From contig BFEA01000397.1 in assembly GCA_003427395.1 (NCBI GenBank), positions 699,657 through 749,484 on the forward strand: a stretch of 49,828 nucleotides of DNA, given 5' to 3'. The stretch comes from Chara braunii (Eukaryota > Streptophyta > Charophyceae > Charales > Characeae). The notes beneath the pieces were generated by a model that made no database searches, had not been told where the DNA came from, and worked only from the letters and a program-made list of their open reading frames with translations. The position numbers and the translations under genes were made by a program. This document shows positions 31,530 to 43,911 of this stretch, in pieces (positions within the stretch are counted from its first letter, which is position 1; the number at the start of each line of letters is the position of its first letter).

Positions 31530-34500
31530 ATGGAGAAATTTAAGATAATTGATGCATTATACAATAAAGATAAGTCTTGGAATTCATTAAGAAGAAATGC
31601 AGATCTAGACATCAGATCTATGAACGTTAATGGTCTTGCTTCGGCTAAGTTCGAAAAGAAAAGAGCTATCTATGACCAGTTAAAGGGAGTTGGTGGGAAG
31701 GATTGGCCTGACGTGATATGTATACAAGAAACTCACCTCACAGATTCGGACCTTCATAACCATTGTCACAAGGAGATATGGTCTCACACTTCATTCAGAG
31801 CGCATGCCCCTCGCCGTGGGAGTGCGGGAGTGGCAATTTGGATTCCCCCGGATTCCAAGGTGGAACTGGTTTCTTGGGAAGCCGACAAAGTGGATGGGAG
31901 GTGGGTGCTTATATTGGAACTTGAAATAGTCAGTATTCTTTGTGTCTATGGTCCTAATGATATAAGGGATAGACAACGTTTTTTCGAATCCCTTTCCCCC
32001 ATCCTTCCAGTAGGTATCCCGGTAATTATAGCCGGTGATTTCAACGCAGCTCCAGACCGTTCTCTGGATCGATGAAATATCCCTACCCCTTGTCCAGCTT
32101 ATGTAGAATCTTATGAGATTCTGATGACTAATCTGACTCAATCATTAAATCTTTTTGATTCCTTTAGAAGAATGAATCCACCCCAGTGTACGTACACCTG
32201 TTTCAGAAAAATCAAGCCAGTCAGGCTACCAAATCCCGCATAGATCTGATCTTACTCTCAGAGGAATTGGTAGGGGCACTAAAGGTAGCTGAGATATTTC
32301 CTAAAAGTCCTCACTTGGGCCTTGATCATGCAATGTGTATAGTGATTCTTTCATTTGGAAAGAAGCCAGATCAAGGTAAGGGATATTATAAGCTTAATAC
32401 CGCTCATCTTAAAATGGAATCCTTCAGAACCTTTATCAAGGATGTATGGTCCTTTTGGAGGGAGCAGAGGATCCATTTTTCAGATAACATCATGTGGTTC
32501 AATAACGGCTTAGTTTTCATGAGCCGTAAATGCAATGAATATTCCAAGTTATTGGCAGTCGAACGTCATTCTTCAGAAATTAGATTGTATCAGCGTATTC
32601 AAGAATTACAACAATTAGAATTCGATGAAAAAGATGCAACAAGGAATGATGCTATGGAACAAGAAATTCAAGATTTGGAAGCTCAATTACTTTCTCGTAT
32701 GGAATATCGATGGCATGGTATGCGTATTAGGGGTAAAATTGGGAAACATCTAACGGAAGGATCTATGGACGCGAGGCTTTTTGCAATGGCCAAAGCCCGG
32801 TCGAGTAGAACAGTTATCGAGGCTTTGGCCCATCCCCAGAATCAGAATGGTCCTCTTTTTACCTCTACGGCCGAAATGTACTAAAATCGCAAGGGATTTA
32901 AAAAAAAAACTTTCTCTCTGAGACTAGTGAAATCCCTTTAATCCAGCGTAGTATGGAGATAAATGATTTCCTCACCCCTATGACTAGAACCCTATCAGAA
33001 GTTCAAAAGGATCAATTAGAATTGTCACTCATTAAGGAAGAGGTATGGACTGCTCTCATGCTAATGGAGGAAGAAAAGGCTCCCGGGATTGACGGTCTAC
33101 CAAAGGAATATCGGGAGGCCATGTGGGACTTCATCTCCCAAGATCTCATGGATTTTTACCAGGAGGTATGGGAGTCAGGCCAGATGGGGGAGTTCGTGGG
33201 TCAAGGTATCCTGACTCTATCATATAAGAAGGGACAGAAAAGTAACATTAGGAATTACCGCCCCATTACTTTGTTGACAGTTGTATATAAGTTGATCTCC
33301 AAGGTTCTTACTAATCGCCGGAATAAGTACATTGCGGACATAATTCATCCGTCCCAAACTGGGTTCATCCAGGGCAGAAATATTCAGGATAATATCTTGT
33401 TAGTCAACGAACTTATCAGGCTCTCTCGTCAGTCCAAGCATAATGCTGCCTTTGTTTTCACTGATTTTGAAAAAGCCTACGACCACGTGGATTGTTTTTT
33501 TTTGAACAAATGCTTAGAAAAATTCAATTTTGGTCCAATATTTAGGAGATGGATTAGAATTTTGCATAGGAATGCTACTACAAGAGTAATGGTTAAAGGT
33601 AACGTAGCACCTCCCATTGTTCTTCAGAGATCAGTGAGGCAAGGTGACCCCATTGCCCCACTCCTCTTCGTGATTATCATGGAAGCCTTAGCAACTAATT
33701 TGAGACACCATAAAGACATTAGTCGCATCCGGATTTCTTCTATTCCAGAGGACGCCATTCCTGTATGCTCCCTCTTTGCTGATGATCTCTCCCTAATGGT
33801 TGAGGCTTCACACGTAAACCTGGAAGCAATTAAAGGAATAATGGACACTTTCTGCAAGCTTTCCAACATGAGGGTAAACTGGGGCAATAAAACTCTAGGA
33901 TGGTGGATTCACTATCAAGGAGGGCGACCCCCTGAACAACCCCAGATAAAATGGCTGCAACCGGATGTGCCAATCAGAGTCCTTGGGATCTCCCTATCTG
34001 CCTCAGGTAAACCTTTATCCACTGATGAAGCGATCCTACATCATGCTCACTCAAAACTGGAATTGTGGAAAAATAAGCATACCTCCTTATTTTGGCGGTC
34101 TCTTGTAATCAATAACGTGGTCCTAGCTTCCATTTGGTATAAATCTGCATTATGGGCCTTCGATAAATTGTCTCTCAAGACTTTTAAACGTCACTTGGCA
34201 ACCTTTTTATGGCGTGGGAATCATGAGAAGGAAAATGTCATCACCAGAGTAGCATGGTCATCAATAATCCAACCAAAACATATGGGAGGGCTTGGGAGCA
34301 TTGACCCCCATACCCAAGCTATAGCCCTTTCTATTCAATGAATTAAACGCCTTCTATTTAACCCCAACACCCCATGGAACCCTCTTGCCTGTAAACACAT
34401 TAGGAGATTAGCTCCCTCTATCCCAGATGCAATAGACCCACTTATGTGGCCAGAAAACCGATCCTGGTCTCTGCCAAGGGGCAGTTCAATGGATCCACAT

Positions 34501-35842
34501 GGTCTGGAAATTTCAGAGAGACAAGCAGCTAGGTGTGATCTCAGCAGAGATCCTTTTTGGATTACATTGTTGAAAAACTGGAGCAAACATCCTCTACCAG
34601 ATAAAATATTTCCAACAAGATGGGAGGAAGTTTGTCAACAATCATTATTTAATAATACATTTATTAGGAATCCTCAAGGATGTGTTCTTAACTGTATGGA
34701 TAGTCCATGGCTAAGCTGGATTAGGAGAGGAATCATTCGTATTAAGGATTTTTGGAATCAAGAAACAAAGGATTGGTTTTCTCCCCAAGACCTTCAAGAT
34801 CGATTGCGCTACAGTCATCATCAGAGGTCTGCATTGGATAATATCATTGAACTGATTCCTTTGGACTGGGTTATAATTTTAAAGAAAGGGCCCAAGTTTC
34901 TTCCTGGTGACTGGGTGGCAATCCAATGTTCCAAAAAAATAGTGGGGAATATAATTGAGATCCGTAATTCAGAAGATATTCTAATATCTATTCATGATTT
35001 ACAAGAGGATGGTTTTCTTGTTCCTAGGTCTAAAGACGACACCAGGTGGTGTAAGGCTGACCAACTTTTTCGAGTAAGAGTTTTAAATACCAACGATAAA
35101 TGACTCTCCTTTAAACCTGAAATACCAATATCCCACCTACCCTTTGATCCTATAAATTGGACCTGGTCTTGCCCAGGAAGACAAGATCGCTTTTCTTGGT
35201 GTAAATTCTGCAAATCTGCGTTTCTGTCCAAACTTCTTTCAGAAACAATCGAACATATCTTCCTCCAATGCCCAGGTTCGGTCTGGCTTTGGCGATGGTG
35301 GGACAGGATTTGGAGCCAGCTGGGAACCTCTTGCCCATGGTCGTGGGATTGGAAAACCCTTCTCCTAGAATCATGGCATCCTGGTCAAGAGGATGAGTTT
35401 ACTGACAATTTATTTACGATTAGTAGAAGGGCAATTATTTGGGCAATATCGGTTAGAAGGTGTACCCATGAAATGGAGGGTGCAAGATTGGATGGTCCAG
35501 ATTTCACAGATTCAATTAAACTACATATTCAGAATGATATAATTATTAAATGGGAAAACTTAAAAGAAAAAATCCAGCATCTTTCCCAACAAAATGAGAT
35601 ATGGCAACACATCAAAATGTTCAATAAAAGNTGGCTTGGGGGGGACCAGGGAGGGAGGTTGGGGAGGGTGCANTGGGAAGGNGCTCATGAGAATTTACAN
35701 GGCTGTGTTCAAAAGAATTATAGACTAATCTTTAATGATTGGAGTTGTGTTGATCCTTCTATTCCCCTAAGACCCTTATCTGAATTCCCTGATCCCTTTC
35801 CTCTACCAGGATCTTGTTTGGTCCCATCATCATGGTATGGAT
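31530..35842 (+). pseudogene. LINE-2 ORF2: APE endonuclease, RT, zinc-binding tail
   Basis: An L1-type polyprotein. Endonuclease: MNVNGLASA, ICIQETHL (Glu), AGDFNAAPDR (Asp, Asn), SRIDLILLS, GLDHAM (Asp-His). RT (ORF 32953-34341): GIDGLPKEY, motif A FTDFEKAYDHVD, motif B SVRQGDPIAPLLF, motif C SLFADDLSLM. C-terminal zf-RVT-like CKFC ... HIFLQC near 35200-35270, then the shared ending PLRPLSEFPDPFP. Defects: TGA at 32073-32075 (Trp in LINE-1/LINE-3), a frameshift near 32881, TGA at 34339-34341, TGA at 35101-35103, and about 85 residues missing before the zinc motif compared with LINE-3. Otherwise intact, so relatively young. Confidence 0.9.
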
Positions 35843-36145
35843 AATTCTATCAAAGTATTGTGGTTTGTGCTAGGTAGTCACGAATTCTGGCGCCCAGAGT
35901 GGGTGAAGAGGCACAAAAGGGCTTGTCAGGCCCATCCTTCAAATTTCTTGTTGGACGCTGCACCCGGTTTGCAGCCAAAAAAAAATATTGATGTATAAGG
36001 GACGCTGGACCCGATTTCCAGCAGGTGCAGCTCCCCACCAATAGATGGAGCCTTTCGTCGCAGGAGCCTACTTAACGGGGCTGCTCCTATCACCTCGTTA
36101 AGTAGGTTTCCCACTTGCGAAGTTAAAAAAAAAAGAAAAAAAAGA
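35843..36145 (+). mobile_element. LINE-2 3' UTR with tandem hairpins and poly(A)
   Basis: After the ORF2 stop come GCTGCACCCGGTTTGCAGC (35957-35975), an A-rich spacer, GCTGGACCCGATTTCCAGC (36004-36022), a GCTCC...GGAGC hairpin (36030-36051), another inverted pair around CCTACTTAACGGGGCTGCTC and CACCTCGTTAAGTAGG (36067-36110), then poly(A) (36125-36143). The same modules end LINE-3 and the solo tails at 21148 and 26275. In known stringent LINEs such structures are the RT recognition site; here that role is inferred. Confidence 0.85.
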
Positions 36146-36382
36146 ATAGAACTGTAGTATACTTCCATAGCCAGTTCTGTTTGACACTGCTGTGAGAGAA
36201 CTAATTGAAATAGGAATAGATCATCTGCTCAGTTTGTGTAAATGCCGTTGACACCACTTGATCGGTAGGTTGGGTGACTTGCCGAATAATTATTTAATAT
36301 TATTTATTTTTCAACTCGGTGAGATACATGTTGTAGTAGGCCCCAGTGAGGGCAATAGTGCAGACAGTGATCTGCTTAACTG
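36146..36382. other. Leader region before gypsy-2 gag, no gene
   Basis: A 237-bp AT-rich stretch between the LINE-2 poly(A) and the gag ATG. I see no clear 5' LTR or primer binding site, so LINE-2 may have replaced or displaced the gypsy 5' end. Confidence 0.5.
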
Positions 36383-37900
36383 ATGAGTGGATCAGGTGGT
36401 GGGGAGGACGGATCTGAAGGGAGAAGGGTGACAGGATTGGAGTCGCTTAGGATACCCATCGTGCATCAAGATTTACCATCCGGGGGCGAGAGAGCTATAA
36501 GACGAGAGGCTGCGGCATAACGTTTGCAAAGGGCTAGGGACGTAGCAGCAGCAGCGGAGCAAGCACTGGCAGCGGCAGCAGCCACTGCTGGAGCTATGGC
36601 TGCCTCTGCAGCTACGTCCCAAGGTCAGCAAACATTAGGCATGCCGACCAGTTCGCAGACTACATCTAGCGAGATGAGTGCAAGCACTTCTTCCAATCAG
36701 ATGGCAGGGGCTCGGTATAGCCAGCCATCTTCACGCACTAGAGTGGCAATAGAACTCCAACAGGTGGAGTTGATCTGCTTACGGTTAGAGAATGAACTCA
36801 AGGAAGCTACGGAAAGAGAACAGAGATAAAAAATAGAAAAGCCAGATTAGAGAACAGAAGGGCAGACAAAGCTGCATCAGAAGGGTTAGACGACTCGGTC
36901 CTTGACGACACTGCAAAAATCCTCAAGGCGGGTATGCTGAGTATGTATGCGTACATGCACAGCAAACTGGATGATATCCAGGATACACTTGACCAGATAT
37001 TGAATGCCATGTAGGTAAGAGGAGGACCGCATCCCTCCATACCTTGGCGGCATTAGGCAGCATTTCCATTGCCAGTCCTTTCACCGGCGATGACAGGCCC
37101 CTTTGTCCCCTTATATGGTGTCTTACCAGGTAGTACATCAACAACAGCAGCAAAACCTGCAGCTTCTTCATCCTCAAGTCTCGCTGCTGCAGCTACGAGG
37201 GCTGCAGCCGGTCCCACCGATGGGACCACAACAGCCTTGGTACCCCAAGACTCCACTGAGACCACCTCAGACCTTCTCTGGTGACAAGAAGGATGACGCA
37301 CTCGACACATGGTTGAGAGCAGTTCCAGTGTGGATAAGGGAAAAGAGGACGTTGCGAGAAGAAGAAGAGATCACTGCCGCATCATATCTCGAGGGTCTGA
37401 AAGCGAGATGGCTAGATGGACTAGTGGCATCCAAGGGTTTTGGCCGACGGATGAATGACTGGGCGCAAACCCATACATTAGAAAGTTTCATGGAGTTGGT
37501 TGAAATGTGATGGCACAACCCTCAGTAGGCCCAGCAGGCCACAGATGTGTTGGCCCGACTTGATACTAGAAAGTACAAGTCCGCGTGAGAGCTCACCAGA
37601 GGAAAGGCGACTGGTCGCAGCGAGGGCGGTCAGCAATTTAAAGTGTCAGGGGCAGGCCCAGAACTCAAACAAGACTCCGGCTTGGTTGAGGGCTGACCTG
37701 GATCAGGATGTGTGGAGGGACCGTATTTGCGAGGAGCTTGCAACAACTGCAGCGAGTATGGCTATCAGCAGTTTAAATGTAAGAACACTCGGAAGATTCC
37801 TCCTAAAGGTGGCTTTGGGGGATCTTCCGCTTAGGGTGGTACTTCTACGAGCACAACCCGGGGAAACACATCTGGCTGAAGCTATTGACTCACTCATCAC
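36383..37900 (+). pseudogene. Gypsy-2 gag, decayed
   Basis: The ATG at 36383 opens MSGSGGGEDGSEGRR and a gag with an Ala-rich section (36540-36620), a coiled-coil-like segment (QQVELICLRLENEL), a linker (DDSVLDDTAKILKAGMLSMY) and Gln/Pro-rich text. The capsid core follows (37103-37510: FSGDKKDDALDTWLRAVPVW, AASYLEGLKARWLDGLVASK), then ATDVLARLDTRKYKS and a zinc-knuckle relic CNNCSEYGYQQFKC (about 37735-37776) in which the His is Tyr. Defects: TAA at 36517-36519, a frameshift near 36830, stops at 37508, 37526 and 37587. Ty3/gypsy gag by context with the protease that follows. Confidence 0.8.
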
Positions 37901-38655
37901 CCCGCAAGCATACCAAGACCAAACGACACTTTGTTCGCTAGATGTGTCTGAAGCCTTAGATGGCTTAGAAACCGAGTGGTTGGCAAAGGACCCTCGTGAG
38001 TCTTGGGTGGCACTATCAAGAGTTCCCAGAGAGGAGAATTTCGTTGTGGAAGTCAGTGTAGGTAACCGCAGGTGTAGACATTGGCTCCATACAAAACTTC
38101 ACAAGTCGCGACTGCATTGAAAGACTGCGCCTAGGGGACCGGGTGCAGCGCTTGAGTAGACCTGTAGCCTCTACTCTAGCTAACAAAGAGCGCATGTTGG
38201 TCAAAGACTACGTCAAGGACGTGGTCTGCACCTTCGCCAATGGAGGAGGGGAACTTAATCATCAGATTCCATTCCTAATTAGCGACGACTTGCCATTCAA
38301 TATGTTGTTAGGTATGTACTACCTCGAGTTTGCCAAACCCCAGTTTGACTAGAACCGAAAAGTGCTCAAGCATGTGTTGCCTGACGGGAGGACCGTTAAA
38401 CTAGCTAAGTATAAAGCTAGCAGGTTAGTTGAATCCTGTCGGTGCATGTGTGCATCTGCGTTCTATAATTATTATAAACAGAACCAAGAGGGAAGTATGT
38501 ACTTGGTATTTGTCTCCAAGAAAGGGGAGGCCGTTAAATCACCCCCAGCGATAGAATCCGTCGTTGCTAAGTACCCTGATCTGTTTGAGGAGCCTTCAGG
38601 AGTCGTAGACAGGGAGTTTGTCCATGTCATAGACATCATCGCAGGTAGCACAGAA

Positions 38656-38657
<2 letters not shown>
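37900..38657 (+). pseudogene. Gypsy-2 protease region, interrupted
   Basis: Frames from 38030 on give VVEVSVGN, then (shifted) GVDIGSIQNFTSRDCIERL, matching the retropepsin VD[TS]GA..FIS pattern with the catalytic Asp kept but Thr/Ser replaced by Ile. Next come FLISDDLPFNMLLGMYYL and KYPDLFEEPSGV, the usual protease-RT linker. The ORF then runs into poly(T) at 38658, the poly(A) end of LINE-3 on the other strand. The element resumes at about 44236. Confidence 0.8.
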
Positions 38658-38692
<35 letters not shown>

Positions 38693-39309
38693 AAACACCC
38701 CTTCCAATGTTTAGTGCTGCTGATACGAGCAGACAACACTACCACCGGCGGGGAGGCTCCATCTATTGGTGGGGAGCGTCACCTGCTGGAAATCGGGTCC
38801 AGCGTCCCAGTTTACATGAAAAGAATGTACAAGAAGGATCTGGAGACTGTGATGACTATGGAGCCTGCCAGCATTGATTGCCCTGCTGCATCAGGGGATT
38901 AACTGGGCGGGCTTATGTGGGAGCCAAAAGGCATCTGTAAGAACTGCCATGTCATCTTTTTGTGGGAATGAAAGCTATTATTGCCTGCCAGCATTGATTG
39001 CCCTGCGGAGCAGGAGATTAACTGAGCAGGCCTGTTTAAACTGTGTGAACTTGCTGGTGCCTTGTGTGAATTTGTTGTTGCCTCTGTATCTCTTCACCCT
39101 CAGAGGGAGGGCGCCAGATAGAAAAATAAGGACTGATACTATCACCAGCTGCTTGCTTCCAAACCCCNACCTTCTGACTTGCCTATGNAGACTGCATTTT
39201 NTAGATGGGCGAGGTTCTCCCCAAGGGGCACTGAGGAGAGGTTCCTCGAGGTTGTCAGTGGAGAGTACAGTTCAGTGGGGAGTAGAGTTGGAATGATAGG
39301 ATGATAGGA
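38658..39309 (-). mobile_element. LINE-3 3' UTR with hairpins, 120-bp duplication and poly(A)
   Basis: On the minus strand, downstream of the ORF2 stop (39312): a 120-bp period direct repeat (GCCTGCCAGCATTGATTGCC at 38863 and 38983 on the plus strand), the hairpin GCTGGACCCGATTTCCAGC (38803-38785), the GCTCC...GGAGC hairpin (38777-38756), then GGGGTGTTTTCTT and poly(A)31 (plus-strand T run, 38658-38688). A few unresolved bases occur at 39168-39201. Confidence 0.85.
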
Positions 39310-42300
39310 TCAGGACCAAAGTTCCGCCAGGGACAGGGCGTGGGGTGGGAAGGGGTCTGGGAAGTTTGAGGGAGGGCGTAATGGGAACGTGGGCTCTATA
39401 TTAGTCCAGTCCTTAAACACTAACCTATAGTCTCTCGTCTCTTCCAAGTCCCTCATCCCCTCTCCATGATCTCCACTCCATACCACCTTTGCAATCCAAC
39501 CTTCTCTTTCCCCCCCTACCCAGTCTCTGCAAAAAACTGAAATCCTTCTCTTGACGTCCCCAGCCTGCAGAAGGAGGTCTAGCTGTGATTTTGTATCCAA
39601 CCATCTACGTGTGAGGTCTAGGTGTATTTGCTGCTGTATTTGCTCTATGATCTCTGCACCTTCCACCCTTACCTTTTCCATGGCCAGGGTGCACCTCTGC
39701 CACCAGAGTGCCCACATCACCGCCCTCCTTCCAACTCTGTACATATTTTCTATAAAGGGCATGGCTATCCTTGCCAGGGGCCAATGTCCGGCTAATATGG
39801 CTTGCCATGTCCAAGGCCAGGAAGTATCTGGTTCCATTTTCCGCCAGATACGATCCCACCACCTCCATATATATTGAGCGACCGGGCACTGCATAAAGAT
39901 GTGCTCAATAGTCTCTGCCTTCTTGTGGAAGGGGAAAAGGTTCTGGCAGCGCTGGCACCATGGAAGCAACAGGCCTCTTTGCTCAAGGTTCGTACGATCG
40001 GTTAGCCAGTCATTAGTTGGCAGGCAGCGGAGGGCAATCTGCCACTGCAGGGAGATAATCTTCAAAGGCCTATGTTTTTGCTCCTTGAACCATTGGATTG
40101 GTGACAAAAGGGAACGATCAATGTTCAGTTGTCTGGCCCATCTATCGTTGATCATATCCCTCAAGTGCCTCTTGGGTCGGAGCAATTTATATGCTGATTT
40201 AACTGTCAGCCGGCGTAAGCTGATAGGGTCGGGCTTAGGGGCTCCCCTCTTTTGAGGGGGCTGCCAGGCCCATTCCACCGGATCCAGGGCCAAGTCCTGA
40301 ATGGGGATGTCTGGCTGGAAAGCCACCCTCTGTCCCTTCTCCTCAATAATCCTCACTCGATAAAGCGATGTTTTGTTCCTCCATTCGAAGGGCACCTCAC
40401 TCCCTTGGAGAGTATTGGTTTTTGTGATCTTGTAGTTCTCAGTCAGGACCATATGGGAGGAAATCATATGTATCAAACCAATCTGCTGCTGGGACCCGTT
40501 ACCTGTCACCTGGTCCCCCTCTCTCAAGGTGGGACCTCGTCTGAGGATCCGGTACATTCCAATGGAATGGCTTCAATGAGAACGTCCAATGAATCTTCTA
40601 CATGGTGGCAATACTGCAGGGTCCTTCGCAGCTGGTCCCCTATCTTCTAGTCATGCCTTTCGTTGTCCCAAAGGTCCCCCACTCAGAGCATCCCGTGTTT
40701 AACCCAATTCTTCCCGGGGGGGGTTTGAGCCAATCATCACGCGGCCCCTCGTGTCTATCACCCATCTGTTGCCAAAGAGGGGTTGTCGATACACCTCCTC
40801 CCATTGGTCGGGCTGGGTCTTGTCTGGGAGTGGGAGTTTGCGCCAAGTTTGTAGCAGGGAAGGCCAGAAGGTGTCTTGCGGCTGGCTCCCTTCCTCTGGC
40901 TCATCATATGGGAGCTTGCGCGGGATTTTCCAGAAGCGTTCCTCTAGCCAAATAAGCGGGTGGGTCGTATGGGAGGTCCTTGGGGCCAGCCTAGCCAGGT
41001 GTTCAAGTGCCAAGAGGCACCAGGGACACTGCGGGTCAAAAATGAGTTTCTTGATCCATTTGAACTCGTAGTGCTTGCACCTGCGTGGCTGGATCGAGGA
41101 TTCCCAGTCCTCCCCCTGCTTTTGGTTGGATGATGGAGTCCCATGCCACCCTGCTGATCACATTGTGTAGTTCCCCATCCCCCCTCCATAGGAAAGCTGC
41201 TGCCTTTTTCTTGAGACTCCTTAGAGCCTCTTTACTCAAGGGCCACAACAGTGATTTATACCATAACGATGCAAAACTACGTTGTTAAGGACTAAGGCCC
41301 TGCCAAACAGGGATGTGTGTTTGTTTCTCCAACTGTCCAGCTTGTGCTGAGCCGGGGAACAAATCCACTCATCGTTGATTGGTGGGCGTCCCTCCGCAGT
41401 CATGGAGACCCCAAGGACTCTTATGGGGGATTCCAGAGGCTTCCAAGCAATACATGGGACATCTGGAGGGCGTCCTCCTTGATAGTGGATCCACCACCCT
41501 TGTGTCTTAGACCCCCAGTTGTCTGAAACATTAGAGAATTTTTCCATCATACGGCGGATTTCCTCCATATTGTGATGTGTGGCTTCGACCATAATTGTGA
41601 GATCATTAGCAAACACGGAGCATACCGGGATTGCTTCCTCGGGGATGTGTGTAATCCGAATCTTCGTGATGTCTTTGTTTGCCCGAAGGTTGGCCGCTAA
41701 AGCCTCCATGATGATCAGGAAGAGGAAAGGAGTGATGGGGTCCCCTTGTCGGACCGAGCGTTCCAGGTGAAGCGGTGGCACAAGACTTTCGTTGACCTGC
41801 ACACTTGTGGTTGCGTTCAGGTGTAGGATTTGTATCCATCGTCTGAAGTCTGGCCCGAAGTTCATTCTCTCTACGCACTTGTCGAGAAAAAAACAGTCGA
41901 CGTGGTCGTAGGCTTTTTCAAAATCGATGAAAATTAGAGCTGCGTTCTGGCGAGAGTGCCTTGTGAACTGGAGGATTTCATGGATCAACAGGATGTTTTC
42001 CTGTATATTCCTGTTTTCCATGAAACCCGTTTGAGCGGGGTGAATGATATCCTCCATTATTGGGATCATTCGGTTAGCCAAGGCCTTGGACAACATTTTA
42101 TAGACGACCGTGAGAAGTGTTATTGGCCTGTAATTTCTGATGTCCATTTTATCACCGTTTTTGTAGAGGAGGGTTAGGACCCCTTGCCCAACCCTTTCTC
42201 CCATCTCCCCCATAAGCCATACCTCGTTATAGAAATCCATGACATCCTGACTCATGAAGTCCCAGGTGGTTTCCCAAAACTCCTTAGGGAAGCCATCTAT

Positions 42301-43870
42301 CCCGGGGGGCTTTTCCTCCGTCATCTGCATGAGGGCGGTCCATATCTCATTTTTGGATATCGGGGCTTCCAAGGAGCTCCGTTGTTCTATTGTTAGTGCT
42401 TTCTTGACCGGATTCAAGAATTATTGGATTAGGTGGGTGTTTTGCTGCAGGTCAGACTTATCTAAATGCGACGAAAAGAGATCTTTGTAGAAATCGTACG
42501 TTATTTTTGTGCAGCGGGTTGTGGTCACCGCCGGGTCTGATTCCCTGGCGTTGGGTTCGTACAGTGCCTCGATCGTGGTTCTATGGCATCGTGCTTTGGT
42601 CATGCTGAAAAACTGGGAATCCATCACCCCTTCAGTAGAGAATCGGGATAGTCTTGCCCTTGTTTGGGCACCTTGCCACCTGTACTGTGCGTGTCTGAAG
42701 AGTTGATTTTTTAGCTCTTGTATACGAGTTTGTAAGTCGATGATCCTCTGTTCTTGCCCTTGCAAAGTCTGTAGACCCTGTTCTTGTTCCAAGTTCACTA
42801 GCTCCCTGCATAATTGTGATTTCTTGGTAGTGCCTTTGGGCAGCAATTTGTTTGGAGAATTCATTGCTCTTTTTGGCCATAAAGAATAGGCCATTGTTGA
42901 ACCAAGCAATTTGTGATTCCTGACGGTGACGATGATCTTTCCAGAAATTCCAGGCTTGTTGCAGGTATTGTCGAAAGGATCTAAATTTAAGGAGGGAGGT
43001 GTTGAGTTTGTAGTAGCTGGCCCCTTGGTCCGGTCGTTCACAAAATGTCCAAACAGCCATACACATCCTGTGATCTAGTCCAGGGTATGGACTGGTTGGC
43101 AGAATTGCTGACACAGAGAGCCCCCCTCCTAACTCCTCCGACGCTAGGATTAGGTCAATGCGAGACTTGGTCAATCTGGCCGAGTCATTATTCCTGATGC
43201 AGGTAAAGGCTTTTTCCGTCGGGTAGCTACGCGTGAAGGTGTCAAAAAGTGAGAGGGAGATGCACAAATCCTTCAGCATGCGCTCATCCTCTTCTGCAAT
43301 ATAGGCGTTGGTCTGAGAGAATCTCCATCGGTCCAACCATCTATCCGGTGCGGAATTAAAGTCACCTGCTAGAATTAGAGGGACGTCCGGGGTAGGGATC
43401 GCTGTCATTTTATCAAAAAAGGAGCGCCTTTCCCGGCTTGTGTTGGGGGCGTATAGGGATATGATACATACTATTTCTAGCTCTAACATGCCCAATATTT
43501 TGACCCATCGTCCCTCCTCCTCATCCTTTTCCCAGCACAGTACTTCGATGCGTGATTCAGGCGGGATCCAAATCGCAACCCTTGAGCTCCCCGGTCGAGG
43601 AGCAAAAGCTTGGTAGGTTTGGAAGGGCCAAGTTTGTTTGTGCACCCTGTGGTGCTCCGCGATGTTCATTAGGTGAATTTCCTGTACGCAGATTACGTCC
43701 GGCCAGGTTTTGCCCCCGACCCCCCTCATCAGGTCCCATAGCGCTTTGATTTTATCTGGGTTGCGGGACGCCAGGCCATTTACGTTAATCGATCTAATAT
43801 CCAGATCGGCCCGCTGCAAGGTTCGATTCCATCTTTTATTCTTCCCGTAAACCACGTCAACCCACTCCAT
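39310..43870 (-). pseudogene. LINE-3 ORF2: APE endonuclease, RT, zinc-binding tail
   Basis: The minus-strand ATG at 43870 opens MEWVDVVYGKNKRWNR. Endonuclease: ICVQEIHL (Glu), AGDFNSAPDR, SRIDLILAS, GLDHRM. RT (42417-41236): GIDGFPKEFW, motif A FIDFEKAYDHVD, motif B SVRQGDPITPFLF, motif C SVFANDLTIM, where FADD has become FAND, a damaged catalytic site. After frameshifts near 41240 and 41010 the C-terminal ORF (40557-39310) carries LTVKSAYKLL, CQRCQNLF ... HIFMQC (zf-RVT-like) and PLRPPSNFPDPFP. Other defects: a frameshift near 42800-42640 and TAA at 42423-42421. Full length in layout, sharing its order with LINE-2, but dead. Confidence 0.9.
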
Positions 43871-43911
43871 TGCTTTGGTTTGCTTATCTTTTGACCCTTC
43901 TTCTATTTGTT

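Noticed and set aside
35886-35906. TGGCGCCCAGAGTGGG resembling a retroviral primer binding site
   Set aside because: It lies inside the LINE-2 3' UTR, with no LTR end in front of it; judged coincidental.
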